DNA from: Donghicola eburneus
GTDB taxonomy: Bacteria > Pseudomonadota > Alphaproteobacteria > Rhodobacterales > Rhodobacteraceae
Reading direction: 5' to 3'
DNA: 64,000 nt
Assembly: GCF_900115865.1 (NCBI RefSeq)
Contig: NZ_FOXY01000005.1
Coordinates: forward strand, 1 to 64,000
Shown: positions 8,759-17,029 of the stretch, piece by piece
Layout of the letters: each line of letters begins with the position of its first letter
Numbering within the stretch: the stretch's first letter is position 1
Translations under genes and position numbers: made by a program
The notes under the pieces: model-generated
Told to the model about the DNA's origin: nothing
Databases searched by the model: none
The model's input: the letters and a program-made list of their open reading frames with translations, nothing else

Positions 8759-9493
8759 ATGACCCCCGAAGAGCAGAAAACTCGCGAAGAGCTTGCCGCG
8801 TGCTATCGTCTGGCAGCCAAGCACCGATTTACCGACCTGATTTACACGCATATCACCGCCCGCGTTCCGGGCTCTGACAACCATTTCCTAATCAACCCAT
8901 ACGGCTGGCGCTGGGAAGAGATCACGGCCACTTCCTTGGTCAAGATTGATACCGAGGGAAACAAAATTGATGGCGGTCCTCATCGGGTCAATCCCGCCGG
9001 ATTTACCATTCATTCGGCGGTCCACATGAACCGGCACGATGCCGCGTGGATTATGCATACCCACACACGTGCGGGCGTCGCTGTGTCCTGCATGGAAGAG
9101 GGATTGCTCCCCCTGAACCAGATTTCGCTGCAGTTTCACAACCGCATCGCCTACCACGAGTTCGAAGGGATCGCGCTTGATTTGGAAGAACGGGAGCGCA
9201 TCGTCGCTGATTTCGGAACACATCCGGTGATGATCCTGCGAAATCACGGTTTGATTGCCACGGGGCGTTCCGCTGCCGAGATGTTCTCGCACATGTTCTA
9301 TCTGGAGCGATCCTGCGAAATCCAGATCGCCGCCCTGTCCACTGGACGCTCATTGAAGATGATCGACGAAGCAATCTCTGATCGCGTTCACGGCCAATAT
9401 GTTCAGATGAACGAAGAGGATGGCGATCTCGCGCTGGAATGGGCCGCGCATCTGCGATCGATCGAAGGTGTTGGTAGCGACTACCGCTCCTGA
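8759..9493 (+). CDS. class II aldolase/adducin family protein
   Basis: A 244-aa zinc aldolase-type protein. Metal ligands are visible as His100 and His102 in MHTHTRAG and His163 in RNHGLIATG. Members include fuculose-phosphate aldolase-like lyases and proteins of unknown activity. It is the last gene of the operon, 15 bases after the carnitine dehydrogenase fusion with a GGAG ribosome site. Its role in betaine or carnitine breakdown is not evident, and I assign no substrate. Confidence 0.8.
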   Translation: MTPEEQKTREELAACYRLAAKHRFTDLIYTHITARVPGSDNHFLINPYGWRWEEITATSLVKIDTEGNKIDGGPHRVNPAGFTIHSAVHMNRHDAAWIMHTHTRAGVAVSCMEEGLLPLNQISLQFHNRIAYHEFEGIALDLEERERIVADFGTHPVMILRNHGLIATGRSAAEMFSHMFYLERSCEIQIAALSTGRSLKMIDEAISDRVHGQYVQMNEEDGDLALEWAAHLRSIEGVGSDYRS

Positions 9494-9511
9494 ATTTTTG
9501 ACGCCCCGCAA

Positions 9512-10465
9512 CTAGTAGCCCGCGGTGCGATCAACGGCCAAGCTCAACGGCAGACCGGCCTGCATTTCCAGAACGGTCTGCCTGAGTTGGCTTGCTATTG
9601 CCTTGGCAGACGCCGAACTCGCGATGTGCGGAGTAATTCGCAACGAGGGGTGATCCCAGTACGAATGCCCAACTGGCAGGGGTTCTTTCCTGAACACATC
9701 CAGACTGGCACCGCGCAAATGCCCGCTCTCAATCAGGGTCATCAAATCTTCTTCGACCAGATGCTCGCCGCGGCCGATTTGAACCAGCCAACTGCCGCGC
9801 CGCACTTGGGACAGAGTTCGCATGTTCAGAATGTCAGCGGTATCCTTGGTCAAAGGCAATACGTTCACCACAAAGTCGGCGTCAGTCATCGCGGCTTGAA
9901 TGCTCTGCGGTCCATGCTGATACCGCAGGCCGGACAGGGGATCGGCTGGCGGCGTGCGAACCGCCACGCAAACATTAAACCCGAAGGCCACACAGGCTTC
10001 AGCGACACAGCGCCCCATACTCCCACTTCCCAAGATGGTGACGTTTACATCCGAAGGGCTTTGAAGCGGGATTTCGGACCAAACCTGGTTACGGGCTTGG
10101 TCTGAGAGCGTGTCAAAGTCTCGCTGAACGTGCAGAATTTCATGAACAGCGAAAGCGGCCATCTGCTGACCTTGCTCCGGATCACGTACACGGCAAATTT
10201 GGACATGTTTCGGGAGTCCGGGATGCTTTAGCAAGGCATCGACGCCCGCGCCAACAGCCATAACGAACTTCAAATTTGGATAGAGATCAAATGCTCTAAG
10301 CTCTGGCCGCCAACACAGCGCGAACTCGACGTCTGCCTTTTCGCAAATCTCGGACGGGTTCGAGATCGACATTCGGTGTTCCGCTGCAGCGTCAATGCTT
10401 GCACCATATGCCTCGGCCAGATCGTGGCTCGATGACAAAAACACACCTTGGCTACAATTTTGCAT
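9512..10465 (-). CDS. D-2-hydroxyacid dehydrogenase, glyoxylate/hydroxypyruvate reductase-like
   Basis: A 317-aa NAD(P)-dependent 2-hydroxyacid dehydrogenase. Visible features are the Rossmann motif LGSGSMGRCVAEA in the middle, the catalytic Arg in QIGRGEH, a Glu in FRKEPLP and the catalytic His in TPHIAS. This arrangement matches GhrA-type reductases that act on glyoxylate or hydroxypyruvate. It is convergent with the carnitine operon (18-base gap), so it has its own promoter. Link to the operon is uncertain. Confidence 0.85.
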   Translation of the reverse strand: MQNCSQGVFLSSSHDLAEAYGASIDAAAEHRMSISNPSEICEKADVEFALCWRPELRAFDLYPNLKFVMAVGAGVDALLKHPGLPKHVQICRVRDPEQGQQMAAFAVHEILHVQRDFDTLSDQARNQVWSEIPLQSPSDVNVTILGSGSMGRCVAEACVAFGFNVCVAVRTPPADPLSGLRYQHGPQSIQAAMTDADFVVNVLPLTKDTADILNMRTLSQVRRGSWLVQIGRGEHLVEEDLMTLIESGHLRGASLDVFRKEPLPVGHSYWDHPSLRITPHIASSASAKAIASQLRQTVLEMQAGLPLSLAVDRTAGY

Positions 10466-10938
10466 AAGACCTACTCATTCATTTTTGGTCAGATAAAAGC
10501 AAAATTAACTATGAAAATCTGTATTTTCCGTGGTTTCCAGAAAGGAAAAATCCGACGCGACTGTCCTGCCTAAAATTTAGGACGGAGAGTGTCCAACGGT
10601 GGTGCCAGAGAAGCTGTTAAAGCGTACACCATGCATCGTCCACCTACCTATCTTGGCGTAAGGCGGCGTCTGTGGTCGCCGTCCTGAGAGCAAGGAATTT
10701 CTGACTTCCGAGGTCTGTGATCGACGGCGAACTTCTGTAAGATCTCTCTTCGCGGCATTTTCAGAAGCTGCAGGCCGGGATGGTGATCAGCGGATCAGAT
10801 CCAAATCTGACCTTCGAGTTTTTCGCTCGCAGCGATTAACTGGTTATCCCGATCCGGATCTGTTCGATCATTTCGCCCATTCAAGTTATCGTCTTCTTAC
10901 ACTCCCATGGCACCTGTCCTTGCTAATTTACATGAAGA
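10466..10938. other. intergenic stretch, no gene recognised
   Basis: Between the hydroxyacid dehydrogenase start and the remains of the IS110 transposase. I see only short unconvincing open frames with no family resemblance. The 100 bases next to the dehydrogenase are AT-rich and probably hold its promoter. The rest may be insertion-sequence debris. Confidence 0.5.
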
Positions 10939-11647
10939 TCATGCCACGCTTGCAAATTCCAGATCTTTGTAATCCTCGTGTTTTGTCAGCATTGCCCAGA
11001 TTTGGCGCACCATTTATAAGCAAGAGCGATCGTGACAAGCATCGTGGGCTTGCGCGCCAACACGCGAGACCGCCAACTCCCCATAGTGACCGAGCGCAAT
11101 CCAAGCTAGTTCAATCGCGACATTGCGCCAAAGATCAGAAGGCGTCGGATATCGGCCTGACCTGCTTTGGTCATTCGCCCTAAGCGTTCTTTGCCTCCAG
11201 ATGAGTGTTGCCTAGGCACAAGCCCCGGCCAAGCTGCGAAGTTACGTCCGGTTGTGAACACTGCCATGTCAGAACCAAAAGCCTCTGCCGCGATGGCTGT
11301 GATTGGGCCAACAACGGGCATGGTCTGAAGTCGGCGCGCCCGATGGGACTCGTCCGCTAGTGCCTTTAGTCTCGTCGTGCGCTCAATAATACGCGCCGTT
11401 TTCTCAGCAATCTGGGCCAGCAGGTCGATGCACTCCTCCCGGATGAGGCTATGCAAGTCAGATGTGTCATCCTCTACGAGAGCTTTCATCCGGCTCAGGC
11501 TGCGGATGCCCTGGGGGAACACATGCCCAGTTTCATGCAGTAGCGTCCGCAAAGCATTCACATCAGCAGTACGTTGATGCACCAAACTTTCTTTGCCACG
11601 AAACACTGCGTCGCGCGACTGCTGCTCTTGTCTACCGTCAGCGCCAA
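10939..11647 (-). pseudogene. IS110-family transposase remnant (5' end missing, 3' end frameshifted)
   Basis: On the minus strand about 170 codons match the middle and C-terminal part of IS110/IS116/IS902 transposases: an EQQSRDAVFRGKESLVHQRT-like stretch, then VVGPITAIAAEAFGSD, FAAWPGLVPRQHSSGGKERLG and KAGQADIRRLL. A stop follows at 11106-11108, but the next ~165 bases still encode the usual C-terminus in other frames (LARKPTMLVTIALAYK, then MVRQIWAMLTKHEDYKD), ending at a TGA at 10939-10941. The N-terminal DEDD part is absent because the IS3-type element interrupts the gene at about 11640. No IS110 N-terminus is found beyond that element, so the copy is dead. Confidence 0.75.
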
Positions 11648-11713
11648 TGGGACATTTTAGGTTGATTTGATAAGAGAGGGTTTCTGGCCCATCGTAACCA
11701 CCAAGGAGTGGAG

Positions 11714-12130
11714 ATGAGACAGAAACCCGGAACCAAACAGAGCCCCGGCGAGAAGATTGTGAAGGACATCTGACCTGCCACACGCAAACAGTATTCGGCA
11801 GAAGAGAAGATCAGGATCGTACTGGACGGCCTGAAAGGCGAGCACAGCATTTCTGAGCTGTGTCGCCGAGAAGGCATTTCGCAGAGCCTTTTCTACAGTT
11901 GGTCCAAGGAGTTCCTCGAAGCTGGCAAGAAGCGCCTCGCCGGTGACACCGCGCGTGCGGCGACATCGACCGAGGTCAAAGATCTGCGCCGTGAGGCACG
12001 CGATCTGAAGGAAGTCGTGGCCGAGCAGGCCCTGGAACTACGGCTGCTCAAAAAAGCATGCTCGGGGATGGGGGCGACGACGAATGAGATATCCCGCATC
12101 CGAAAAGCTGGAGATCATCCGCCTCGTTGA
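11714..12130 (+). pseudogene. IS3-family orfA (helix-turn-helix protein) with an early stop
   Basis: Starts at ATG 11714 after GGAG. After 19 codons an in-frame TGA at 11771-11773 interrupts it; beyond that the frame continues as an InsE-like HTH protein (YSAEEKIRIVLDGLKG, SISELCRREGISQSLFYSW) to a TGA at 12128-12130. The nearby inverted partial copy has sense codons at the same place (CTC CGC GCC instead of TGA CCT GCC), so the stop is a secondary mutation. A run of six A followed by G at 12050-12056 lies near its end. It overlaps the orfB start. Confidence 0.7.
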
Positions 12131-13064
12131 AGGCTCGCACCTGCCGACCAAACGTACGCTGGACAAGCTCGGCATCCCCAGAACGATCTTCTATCGTTGG
12201 TATGATCGGTATTTGTCCGGTGGCCCCAAGGCGCTTGAGGATCGCAGCCCTAGGCCATCACGGGTTTGGAACCGCATTCCCGAGCCAGTGCGCGAGAAGG
12301 TCAAGGACTTGGCCTTAAAGGAATGCGATCTGTCGCCAAGCGAACTGGCTGTGCGGTTCACCGACACGGAAAAGTACTTTGTGTCAGAGGCTTCGGTTTA
12401 CCGCATCCTCAAATCCTACGATCTGATCACCAGCCCGGCCTATGTGGTTCTGTCCGCCGCAAATGAGTTCCACGACAAGACCACACGCCCGAACCAGCTC
12501 TGGCAGACCGACTTAACCTATCTCAAGGTCATCGGCTGGGGTTGGTTCTATCTGTCGACAATTCTCGATGATTACAGCCGGTACATCATCGCTTGGAAGC
12601 TCTGCACGACGATGAAGACCAGCGACGTGACCGACACGCTGGACTTGGCCCTGCAAGCCTCCGGCTGTGATAGGGCAACGGTTCTGCACAAGCCACGGCT
12701 CCTGTCGGACAATGGCGCCAGTTATATCTCTGGGGAACTTGCCGACTGGCTGGAAGACCGGAAAATGGATCACGTCCGCGGTGCCCCTTATCACCCGCAA
12801 ACTCAGGGCAAGATCGAGCGTTGGCACCAGACCCTGAAGAACACGATCTTGCTGGAAAACGACTACCTGCCGGGCGATCTCAGGCAAAAGATCGACGCCT
12901 TCGTCGACCACTACAACCATCGTCGTTACCACGAGAGCCTGCAAAACCTCACGCCCGCTGACGTCTACTTCGGGCGCGGCCAGACCATTCTGAAACAGCG
13001 AGAAAGGATCAAACGAAAGACCATCGAAACCCGGCGCTTGCTTCACCGAAAAACCGCCGCATAA
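12084..13064 (+). CDS. IS3-family transposase OrfB (DDE integrase)
   Basis: A 326-aa protein. An N-terminal HTH region (about 1-60) is followed by an rve integrase core. The DDE triad is visible: Asp in WQTDLTYL, Asp in LSDNGASY and Glu in KIERWHQTLK. It begins inside the end of orfA in a different frame (+1 relative to orfA). The frame is intact, but the early stop in orfA makes autonomous transposition doubtful. Confidence 0.9.
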   Translation: MRYPASEKLEIIRLVEGSHLPTKRTLDKLGIPRTIFYRWYDRYLSGGPKALEDRSPRPSRVWNRIPEPVREKVKDLALKECDLSPSELAVRFTDTEKYFVSEASVYRILKSYDLITSPAYVVLSAANEFHDKTTRPNQLWQTDLTYLKVIGWGWFYLSTILDDYSRYIIAWKLCTTMKTSDVTDTLDLALQASGCDRATVLHKPRLLSDNGASYISGELADWLEDRKMDHVRGAPYHPQTQGKIERWHQTLKNTILLENDYLPGDLRQKIDAFVDHYNHRRYHESLQNLTPADVYFGRGQTILKQRERIKRKTIETRRLLHRKTAA

Positions 13065-13138
13065 TCAAACCAACCAGATGAGCCAAACCCTCTCTTAAAT
13101 CAGGCTGCAATCTGTCACAAAATCCCTGACGACGGAAA

Positions 13139-13283
13139 ACTGTTTGCGTGTGGCGCGGAGGATGTCCTTCACAATCTTTTCGCCGGGGCTCTGTTTGGTT
13201 CCGGGTTTCTGTCTCATCTCCACTCCTTGGTGGTTACGATGGGCCAGAAACCCTCTCATATCAAATCAACCTAAAATGTCCCA
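13139..13283 (-). repeat. inverted 145-bp partial copy of the IS3 element's left end
   Basis: The reverse complement of this stretch matches 11648-11792 almost base for base, covering the left terminus and the first ~26 codons of orfA. It differs by a one-base change in the terminal region (gatAtgag against gatAagag) and at the orfA stop. It lies 19 bases beyond the right terminus of the full element and points the opposite way. Similarity outside the terminus continues for about 17 more bases (to about 13300). This produces a large inverted repeat around the element. Confidence 0.85.
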
Positions 13284-13624
13284 TTGGCGCTGACGGCAGA
13301 CATACGGCTGCTCGACAACTTTGGCGGGCATTTGATGATCTGTCTCGGCGCTTGGCGAAATGCAGTTTCCTATCTGAATTCGTACATCAGATGACCTAGA
13401 ACGAGGCCAGCTTTTGGAAATGGTTGGGTTCGGGATCGGACGAAGGCGACTGTGCGCAAGCTGTTGTCCTTTTAAACCTGAGGGCACCGATGGGCAGCCG
13501 CCCTCTACGGTCAAGCGAGGGCTGCCTTCATACCTCTTAGGTATGATCGCATATCTCCCCGAGCATTGTAGGAACACCATCGCATCGGCACGTTTGACGC
13601 GAATTGCCAGAGGGAGGAACGACT
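13284..13624. other. non-coding stretch: IS boundary and promoter region of the dioxygenase operon
   Basis: No convincing gene. A short open frame up to 13399 on the plus strand begins inside the IS fragment and has no recognisable family. The distal part should contain the promoter of the dioxygenase operon and includes a palindromic LysR-type box at 13530-13544 (listed separately). Confidence 0.5.
13530..13544. promoter_or_regulatory. candidate LysR-type operator (T-N11-A palindrome)
   Basis: ATACCT-CTT-AGGTAT is a perfect 6-3-6 inverted repeat that fits the T-N11-A core of LysR-type regulator sites. It sits 80 bases upstream of the dioxygenase start, and a LysR gene closes the same operon. 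Binding is inferred. Confidence 0.5.
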
Positions 13625-14494
13625 GTGCGCAACATTACCATTGAGAATATTACCGAGGCCGTCATCAATTCGATGGATGCAGGAATTCCCGCACGCAACA
13701 TGGAGATCATGAAAGCCGCACTGAAGCACGTGCACGCCTTCATGAAAGAGGTCGATCTGACCTATGATGAGTGGCTCGAAGCCATGGAGTGGATGCGCCG
13801 CGCAGGCGAGATCTCCAGCGATGCCCGCAACGAATTTATCCTGATCTCCGACATTATCGGGGTCGAGGTTCTGGCCGACATGCTCGACAAGAAGCCGACC
13901 CACAACGAGACCATTTCCACCGTGCTCGGCCCGTTCTACCGCGAGAACCCACCGGTTCTGGAAAAAGGCGCTTCCATCATCCAGAAGGACTTCGAAGGTC
14001 AGGAAACCGTCCGCGTGTCGGGCACGATCCGTGATACCGATGGCAACCCTGTGCCGGGCGTGACCATGGATGTGTGGGAAGATGCGCCGAACGGCCTCTA
14101 TGAGCAGCAGGACCCTGATCAGCCCGATTACAACCTGCGTGGCCGCTTTGTCACCGACGAGAACGGCGAATATGAATTCGTTGCGATCCGTCCCGTGCCT
14201 TATCCGATCCCCTATGACGGGGCTGCGGGCGAGCTGCTGAAGTACATGGGCCACCACCCTTGGCGTCCCGGCCACATCCACTTCATGATCATGAAGGACG
14301 GCTACAAAACCCTGATCTCGCAGATCTACGACAGCACCACAGAATACCTCGATAACGACAGTGTCTTTGCCGTGAAAGAGGAACTGATCGGTGACATGAC
14401 CAAAGCCCCCGAAGGCGCAGACACCGACATGGTGATGACCTTCGACTTTGTGATCCGCGACAACGCTCTGATGGAGAGCGTCGCCGCCGAGTGA
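13625..14494 (+). CDS. intradiol ring-cleavage dioxygenase (catechol/hydroxyquinol 1,2-dioxygenase family)
   Basis: A 289-aa non-heme Fe(III) dioxygenase. The iron ligands can be placed at Tyr159 (GLYEQQ), Tyr193 (PVPYPIP), His217 and His219 (RPGHIHF). An N-terminal helical dimerisation domain (about 1-100) precedes the catalytic beta-sandwich. The GTG start is chosen because a strong AGGGAGG site lies 9-15 bases before it and would fall inside the longer frame that starts at 13604. It would cleave a catechol or hydroxyquinol between the hydroxyls, giving a muconate or maleylacetate. It is the first gene of a five-gene operon. Substrate unresolved. Confidence 0.85.
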   Translation: MRNITIENITEAVINSMDAGIPARNMEIMKAALKHVHAFMKEVDLTYDEWLEAMEWMRRAGEISSDARNEFILISDIIGVEVLADMLDKKPTHNETISTVLGPFYRENPPVLEKGASIIQKDFEGQETVRVSGTIRDTDGNPVPGVTMDVWEDAPNGLYEQQDPDQPDYNLRGRFVTDENGEYEFVAIRPVPYPIPYDGAAGELLKYMGHHPWRPGHIHFMIMKDGYKTLISQIYDSTTEYLDNDSVFAVKEELIGDMTKAPEGADTDMVMTFDFVIRDNALMESVAAE

Positions 14495-14505
14495 TCGGCG
14501 CTGGC

Positions 14506-14525
14506 TGGAGGGGAGCTTCCCTCCA
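14506..14525 (+). other. intercistronic hairpin
   Basis: TGGAGGG-GAGCTT-CCCTCCA forms a 7-bp stem just after the dioxygenase stop and 62 bases before the cycloisomerase start. No T-run follows, so it may protect or partly attenuate the message instead of terminating it. Confidence 0.4.
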
Positions 14526-14587
14526 ACCTTCCAAGGAGCGGCGCGTTTTTCTGTGCCGTTCCCCAAACTGACCATCCGGAAAATATC

Positions 14588-15766
14588 ATGAACACGCCCC
14601 TCGCAGCCAAAGCGCTCTCTGGTCAGCCTTGCGATCATCTGGAAGAGGCAACGCGCGTCCGCGCCGTGACCTCTTGGATCATCGAGGCGCCAACCCGTCG
14701 CAAGCACAAACTCTCGAACACCTCGATCAGCTATCAGGGCTACGTCTTTGTCCGTGTGACGCTGGAGAACGGGGTCGAAGGGTTCGGCGAGGCGTCCACC
14801 TTGGGTGGTCCCCGCTGGGCCGAGGAAAGCGTCGAAGCGATCAAAGCCAACATTGACACCTACCTGGCCCCCGTGCTGATCGGGAAACCGGCGTGCCTGC
14901 TAGAAGCCGCGGCGGGCGAGATGGCCAAGGCGGCCAAGCGCAACAACGCGGCAAAGTCTGCACTGGACATGGCGCTTCTGGATGCGACAGGCAAAACGCT
15001 CGGGGTCTCGGCTCATGTGCTGCTCGGCGGCGCGCGGAGGCGGTCGTTCTCGGCGATTTGGGCGCTGGCCTCGGGCGATGCGGGCCAAGAGGTCGAAGAA
15101 GCCCAAGGCATGATCGAAAAGGGCTGGTTCAACCGCTTCAAGATCAAGTTGGGTTTTGCCGATCCTGCCACCGATCTGGACCGTCTGGCCGCGCTGCAAA
15201 AGGCGCTGCCCTTAGGGACGGACATTATCGCGGACGTGAACCAAGGCTGGTCCGAGGCCGATTTCATCCGCTTCATTCCTCGGCTCGCCGATCTTGGCGT
15301 GAGCCTGATTGAACAACCTCTGCCGGGCGGACAAATGGCGGCGATGGCGCGGATCGCGGCGCGCTCCCCCGTTCCGATCATGATGGACGAGGGTGTCTTT
15401 ACCACCGAAGAGGCGCTGGATGGCTGCTCCCGCGGCGCGGGCTCTGTGCTGTCCCTGAAGCTGTGCAAACACGGCGGGGTTCATCAGCTCAAACAGGTGG
15501 CAGCCGTGGCACAGGCCGCTGGCGTGCAGCTCTATGGTGGTTGTCTGCTGGAAAGTTCGGTCGGGGCTGCAGCCCACCTGCATGCCTTTGCCACGCTGCC
15601 CGATCTGCACTGGGGGACCGAACATTTCGGCCCCAAAATCCTGATCGAGGACCTGTGCCGCAACGGCCTGAAATACGAGAATTTCGAGGTTCATTTGCCC
15701 GACGGGCCGGGGCTTGGCGTGACGCCGGACCTGGACCTGATCGAGAAATACGCCCGCAAAGACTAA
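14588..15766 (+). CDS. muconate cycloisomerase-like enzyme (enolase superfamily)
   Basis: A 392-aa enolase-superfamily protein. Visible active-site elements are the K-x-K motif at Lys185/Lys187 (FKIKLG), metal ligands Asp216, Glu242 and Asp267, and the second base Lys291 (SLKLCKHGG). These fit the muconate-lactonising subgroup. It should cyclise the dioxygenase product to a muconolactone. The N-terminus has about 20 extra residues; MNTPLAAKAL may not be the true start. Weak ribosome site. Chloromuconate or another muconate derivative is possible. Confidence 0.8.
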   Translation: MNTPLAAKALSGQPCDHLEEATRVRAVTSWIIEAPTRRKHKLSNTSISYQGYVFVRVTLENGVEGFGEASTLGGPRWAEESVEAIKANIDTYLAPVLIGKPACLLEAAAGEMAKAAKRNNAAKSALDMALLDATGKTLGVSAHVLLGGARRRSFSAIWALASGDAGQEVEEAQGMIEKGWFNRFKIKLGFADPATDLDRLAALQKALPLGTDIIADVNQGWSEADFIRFIPRLADLGVSLIEQPLPGGQMAAMARIAARSPVPIMMDEGVFTTEEALDGCSRGAGSVLSLKLCKHGGVHQLKQVAAVAQAAGVQLYGGCLLESSVGAAAHLHAFATLPDLHWGTEHFGPKILIEDLCRNGLKYENFEVHLPDGPGLGVTPDLDLIEKYARKD

Positions 15767-15776
15767 GGAAATCCCA

Positions 15777-16166
15777 ATGACAAGTGATCTACGTGACCGC
15801 TTTGAGGACATGGGGCGCAAGCTCGCCGAGAAGCCTCATCTTCTGCGGCTTGGTGCGCTGTTCTCGGAAACGGTTCTGATCGAGATTGATGGCAACGAGT
15901 ACTATCTCGCGTTCCATCGCGGCGCACTCGAACGCGTCACCGAAGGTCCCAGCCGTCAGACACCTTGGCGGTTTGCATTGCGCACTGATGGCGAGGCACT
16001 GGCGAAATTCTGGGAACCGATGCCCGAACCTACCTTCCATGACATCTTTGGCTTTGTGAAAACCGGTCGCGGTCGCATCGAGGGAGATATCCTGTTGTTG
16101 GTGAAAAACCTGCGTTTCTTCAAAGAATTCATGGCGCTGGGTCGCCAAGAGGAGGCCACAGCATGA
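15777..16166 (+). CDS. uncharacterised 129-aa protein in the ortho-cleavage-like operon
   Basis: A small soluble protein without signal or membrane segment. I do not recognise it with confidence; its shape (N-terminal helix, then beta-rich LIEIDGNEYYLAFHRGALE, central WRFALRTDGEALAKFWEP, basic C-terminal NLRFFKEF) is loosely like SCP2-type lipid-binding domains. It sits between the cycloisomerase (10-base gap, AAGGAA site) and the hydrolase (ATGA overlap). That slot is often held by muconolactone isomerase, which is a ~96-aa protein of different sequence. Function unknown. Confidence 0.75.
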   Translation: MTSDLRDRFEDMGRKLAEKPHLLRLGALFSETVLIEIDGNEYYLAFHRGALERVTEGPSRQTPWRFALRTDGEALAKFWEPMPEPTFHDIFGFVKTGRGRIEGDILLLVKNLRFFKEFMALGRQEEATA

Positions 16167-17008
16167 GCGCGTCGAACTACGAGCCGATCATTGGCCGCTA
16201 CGTGACGATCGAGGTCGCTGGCCGCAGCTACCGCGTCTATGTGGAGGAGGCCGGTCAGGGCCAGCCCGTCATCTGCTTTCACACCGCAGGTGCTGACAGC
16301 CGCCAATGGCGTCACATTATGAACGATGCAGAGATGACCGCGAACTACCGCTTCATCGCGCCGGACATGCCGTGGCACGGGAAATCCTTGCCTCCCGAAG
16401 GCTTCGAAGAAGAAGAGTACCTGCTGACCACCGACGTTTATGTCGAAACGGTCCTGAAGCTGGTCGCGGCGCTAGGCCTTGAAAACCCTATCTACGCGGG
16501 CTGCTCTATGGGTGGACGGATCGCACTGCAATTGGCGCTGAACAATCCCGAGCCCTTCAAAGGCTTCATCGCGATCGAGGCTTCGGACTTCCAGCCCGCA
16601 TGGTACGACATCGACTGGTTCCACCGCCCCGATGCCCATGGCGGCGAAATGGGGGCCGCTCTGGTGTCGGCCAACATCGCGCCCCAAGGGCCAAAGGCGG
16701 AACGCTGGAACACCCAGTGGATGTTCATGCAGTCCGGTCCGGGCGTGTTCCGCGGCGATCTGAACTTCTACACCAAGGACGACAGTCTGGTGGGCAAGCT
16801 TGGCAGCATCGACACCTCGGGCAAGCCCGTGCACATCATGGTCGGTACCTACGACATGACCTGTACCCCCGAAGACGCCAAGCGCACCGCGGATCAGATC
16901 CCCGGTGCAACCCTTGCGGTCATGGAGTGGATCGGGCATTTTCCGATGAGTGAAAATCCGGCCACTTTCCGTCCGCATTTCATCGAGGCACTCGCCAAGA
17001 TGGGGTAG
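16163..17008 (+). CDS. alpha/beta hydrolase, enol-lactonase-like
   Basis: A 281-aa alpha/beta hydrolase. The nucleophile elbow is GCSMGG with Ser115; an oxyanion-type FHTAGADSRQW follows strand 3, and the histidine of the triad is probably in WIGHFPMSE near the C-terminus. In this operon it would open a lactone such as 3-oxoadipate enol-lactone or a muconolactone. Overlap with the previous gene by ATGA points to coupled translation. The substrate is inferred from context. Confidence 0.8.
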   Translation: MSASNYEPIIGRYVTIEVAGRSYRVYVEEAGQGQPVICFHTAGADSRQWRHIMNDAEMTANYRFIAPDMPWHGKSLPPEGFEEEEYLLTTDVYVETVLKLVAALGLENPIYAGCSMGGRIALQLALNNPEPFKGFIAIEASDFQPAWYDIDWFHRPDAHGGEMGAALVSANIAPQGPKAERWNTQWMFMQSGPGVFRGDLNFYTKDDSLVGKLGSIDTSGKPVHIMVGTYDMTCTPEDAKRTADQIPGATLAVMEWIGHFPMSENPATFRPHFIEALAKMG

Positions 17009-17029
17009 GGTGGCCACCGAGGGCCGCTC

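Larger units (their letters stand above)
11648..13119 (+). mobile_element. IS3-family insertion sequence
   Basis: An element of about 1.47 kb with orfA and orfB in IS3 order. The proposed termini are imperfect inverted repeats: left TGGGACATTTTAGG at 11648, right reading TGTGACAGATTGCAG inward from 13119. Inside both ends the motif TGATTT...AAGAGAGGGTTT is shared. The sequence just outside the left end (CCGTCAGCGCCAA) also recurs outside the inverted partial copy, so the true ends may lie about 17 bases further out. I see no clear target duplication. It interrupts the IS110 remnant. Confidence 0.75.

Noticed and set aside
10920-11183. 87-codon plus-strand open frame
   Set aside because: Lies antisense to the decayed IS110 C-terminus and has no protein-like composition.
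12050-12056. A6G run in IS3 orfA as a programmed -1 frameshift site
   Set aside because: OrfB is in the +1 frame relative to orfA, so a -1 slip at this run would not reach it; orfB has its own ATG.
13148-13399. 83-codon plus-strand open frame after the IS element
   Set aside because: Its first half is antisense IS sequence and the second half matches no family I recognise; no ribosome site.
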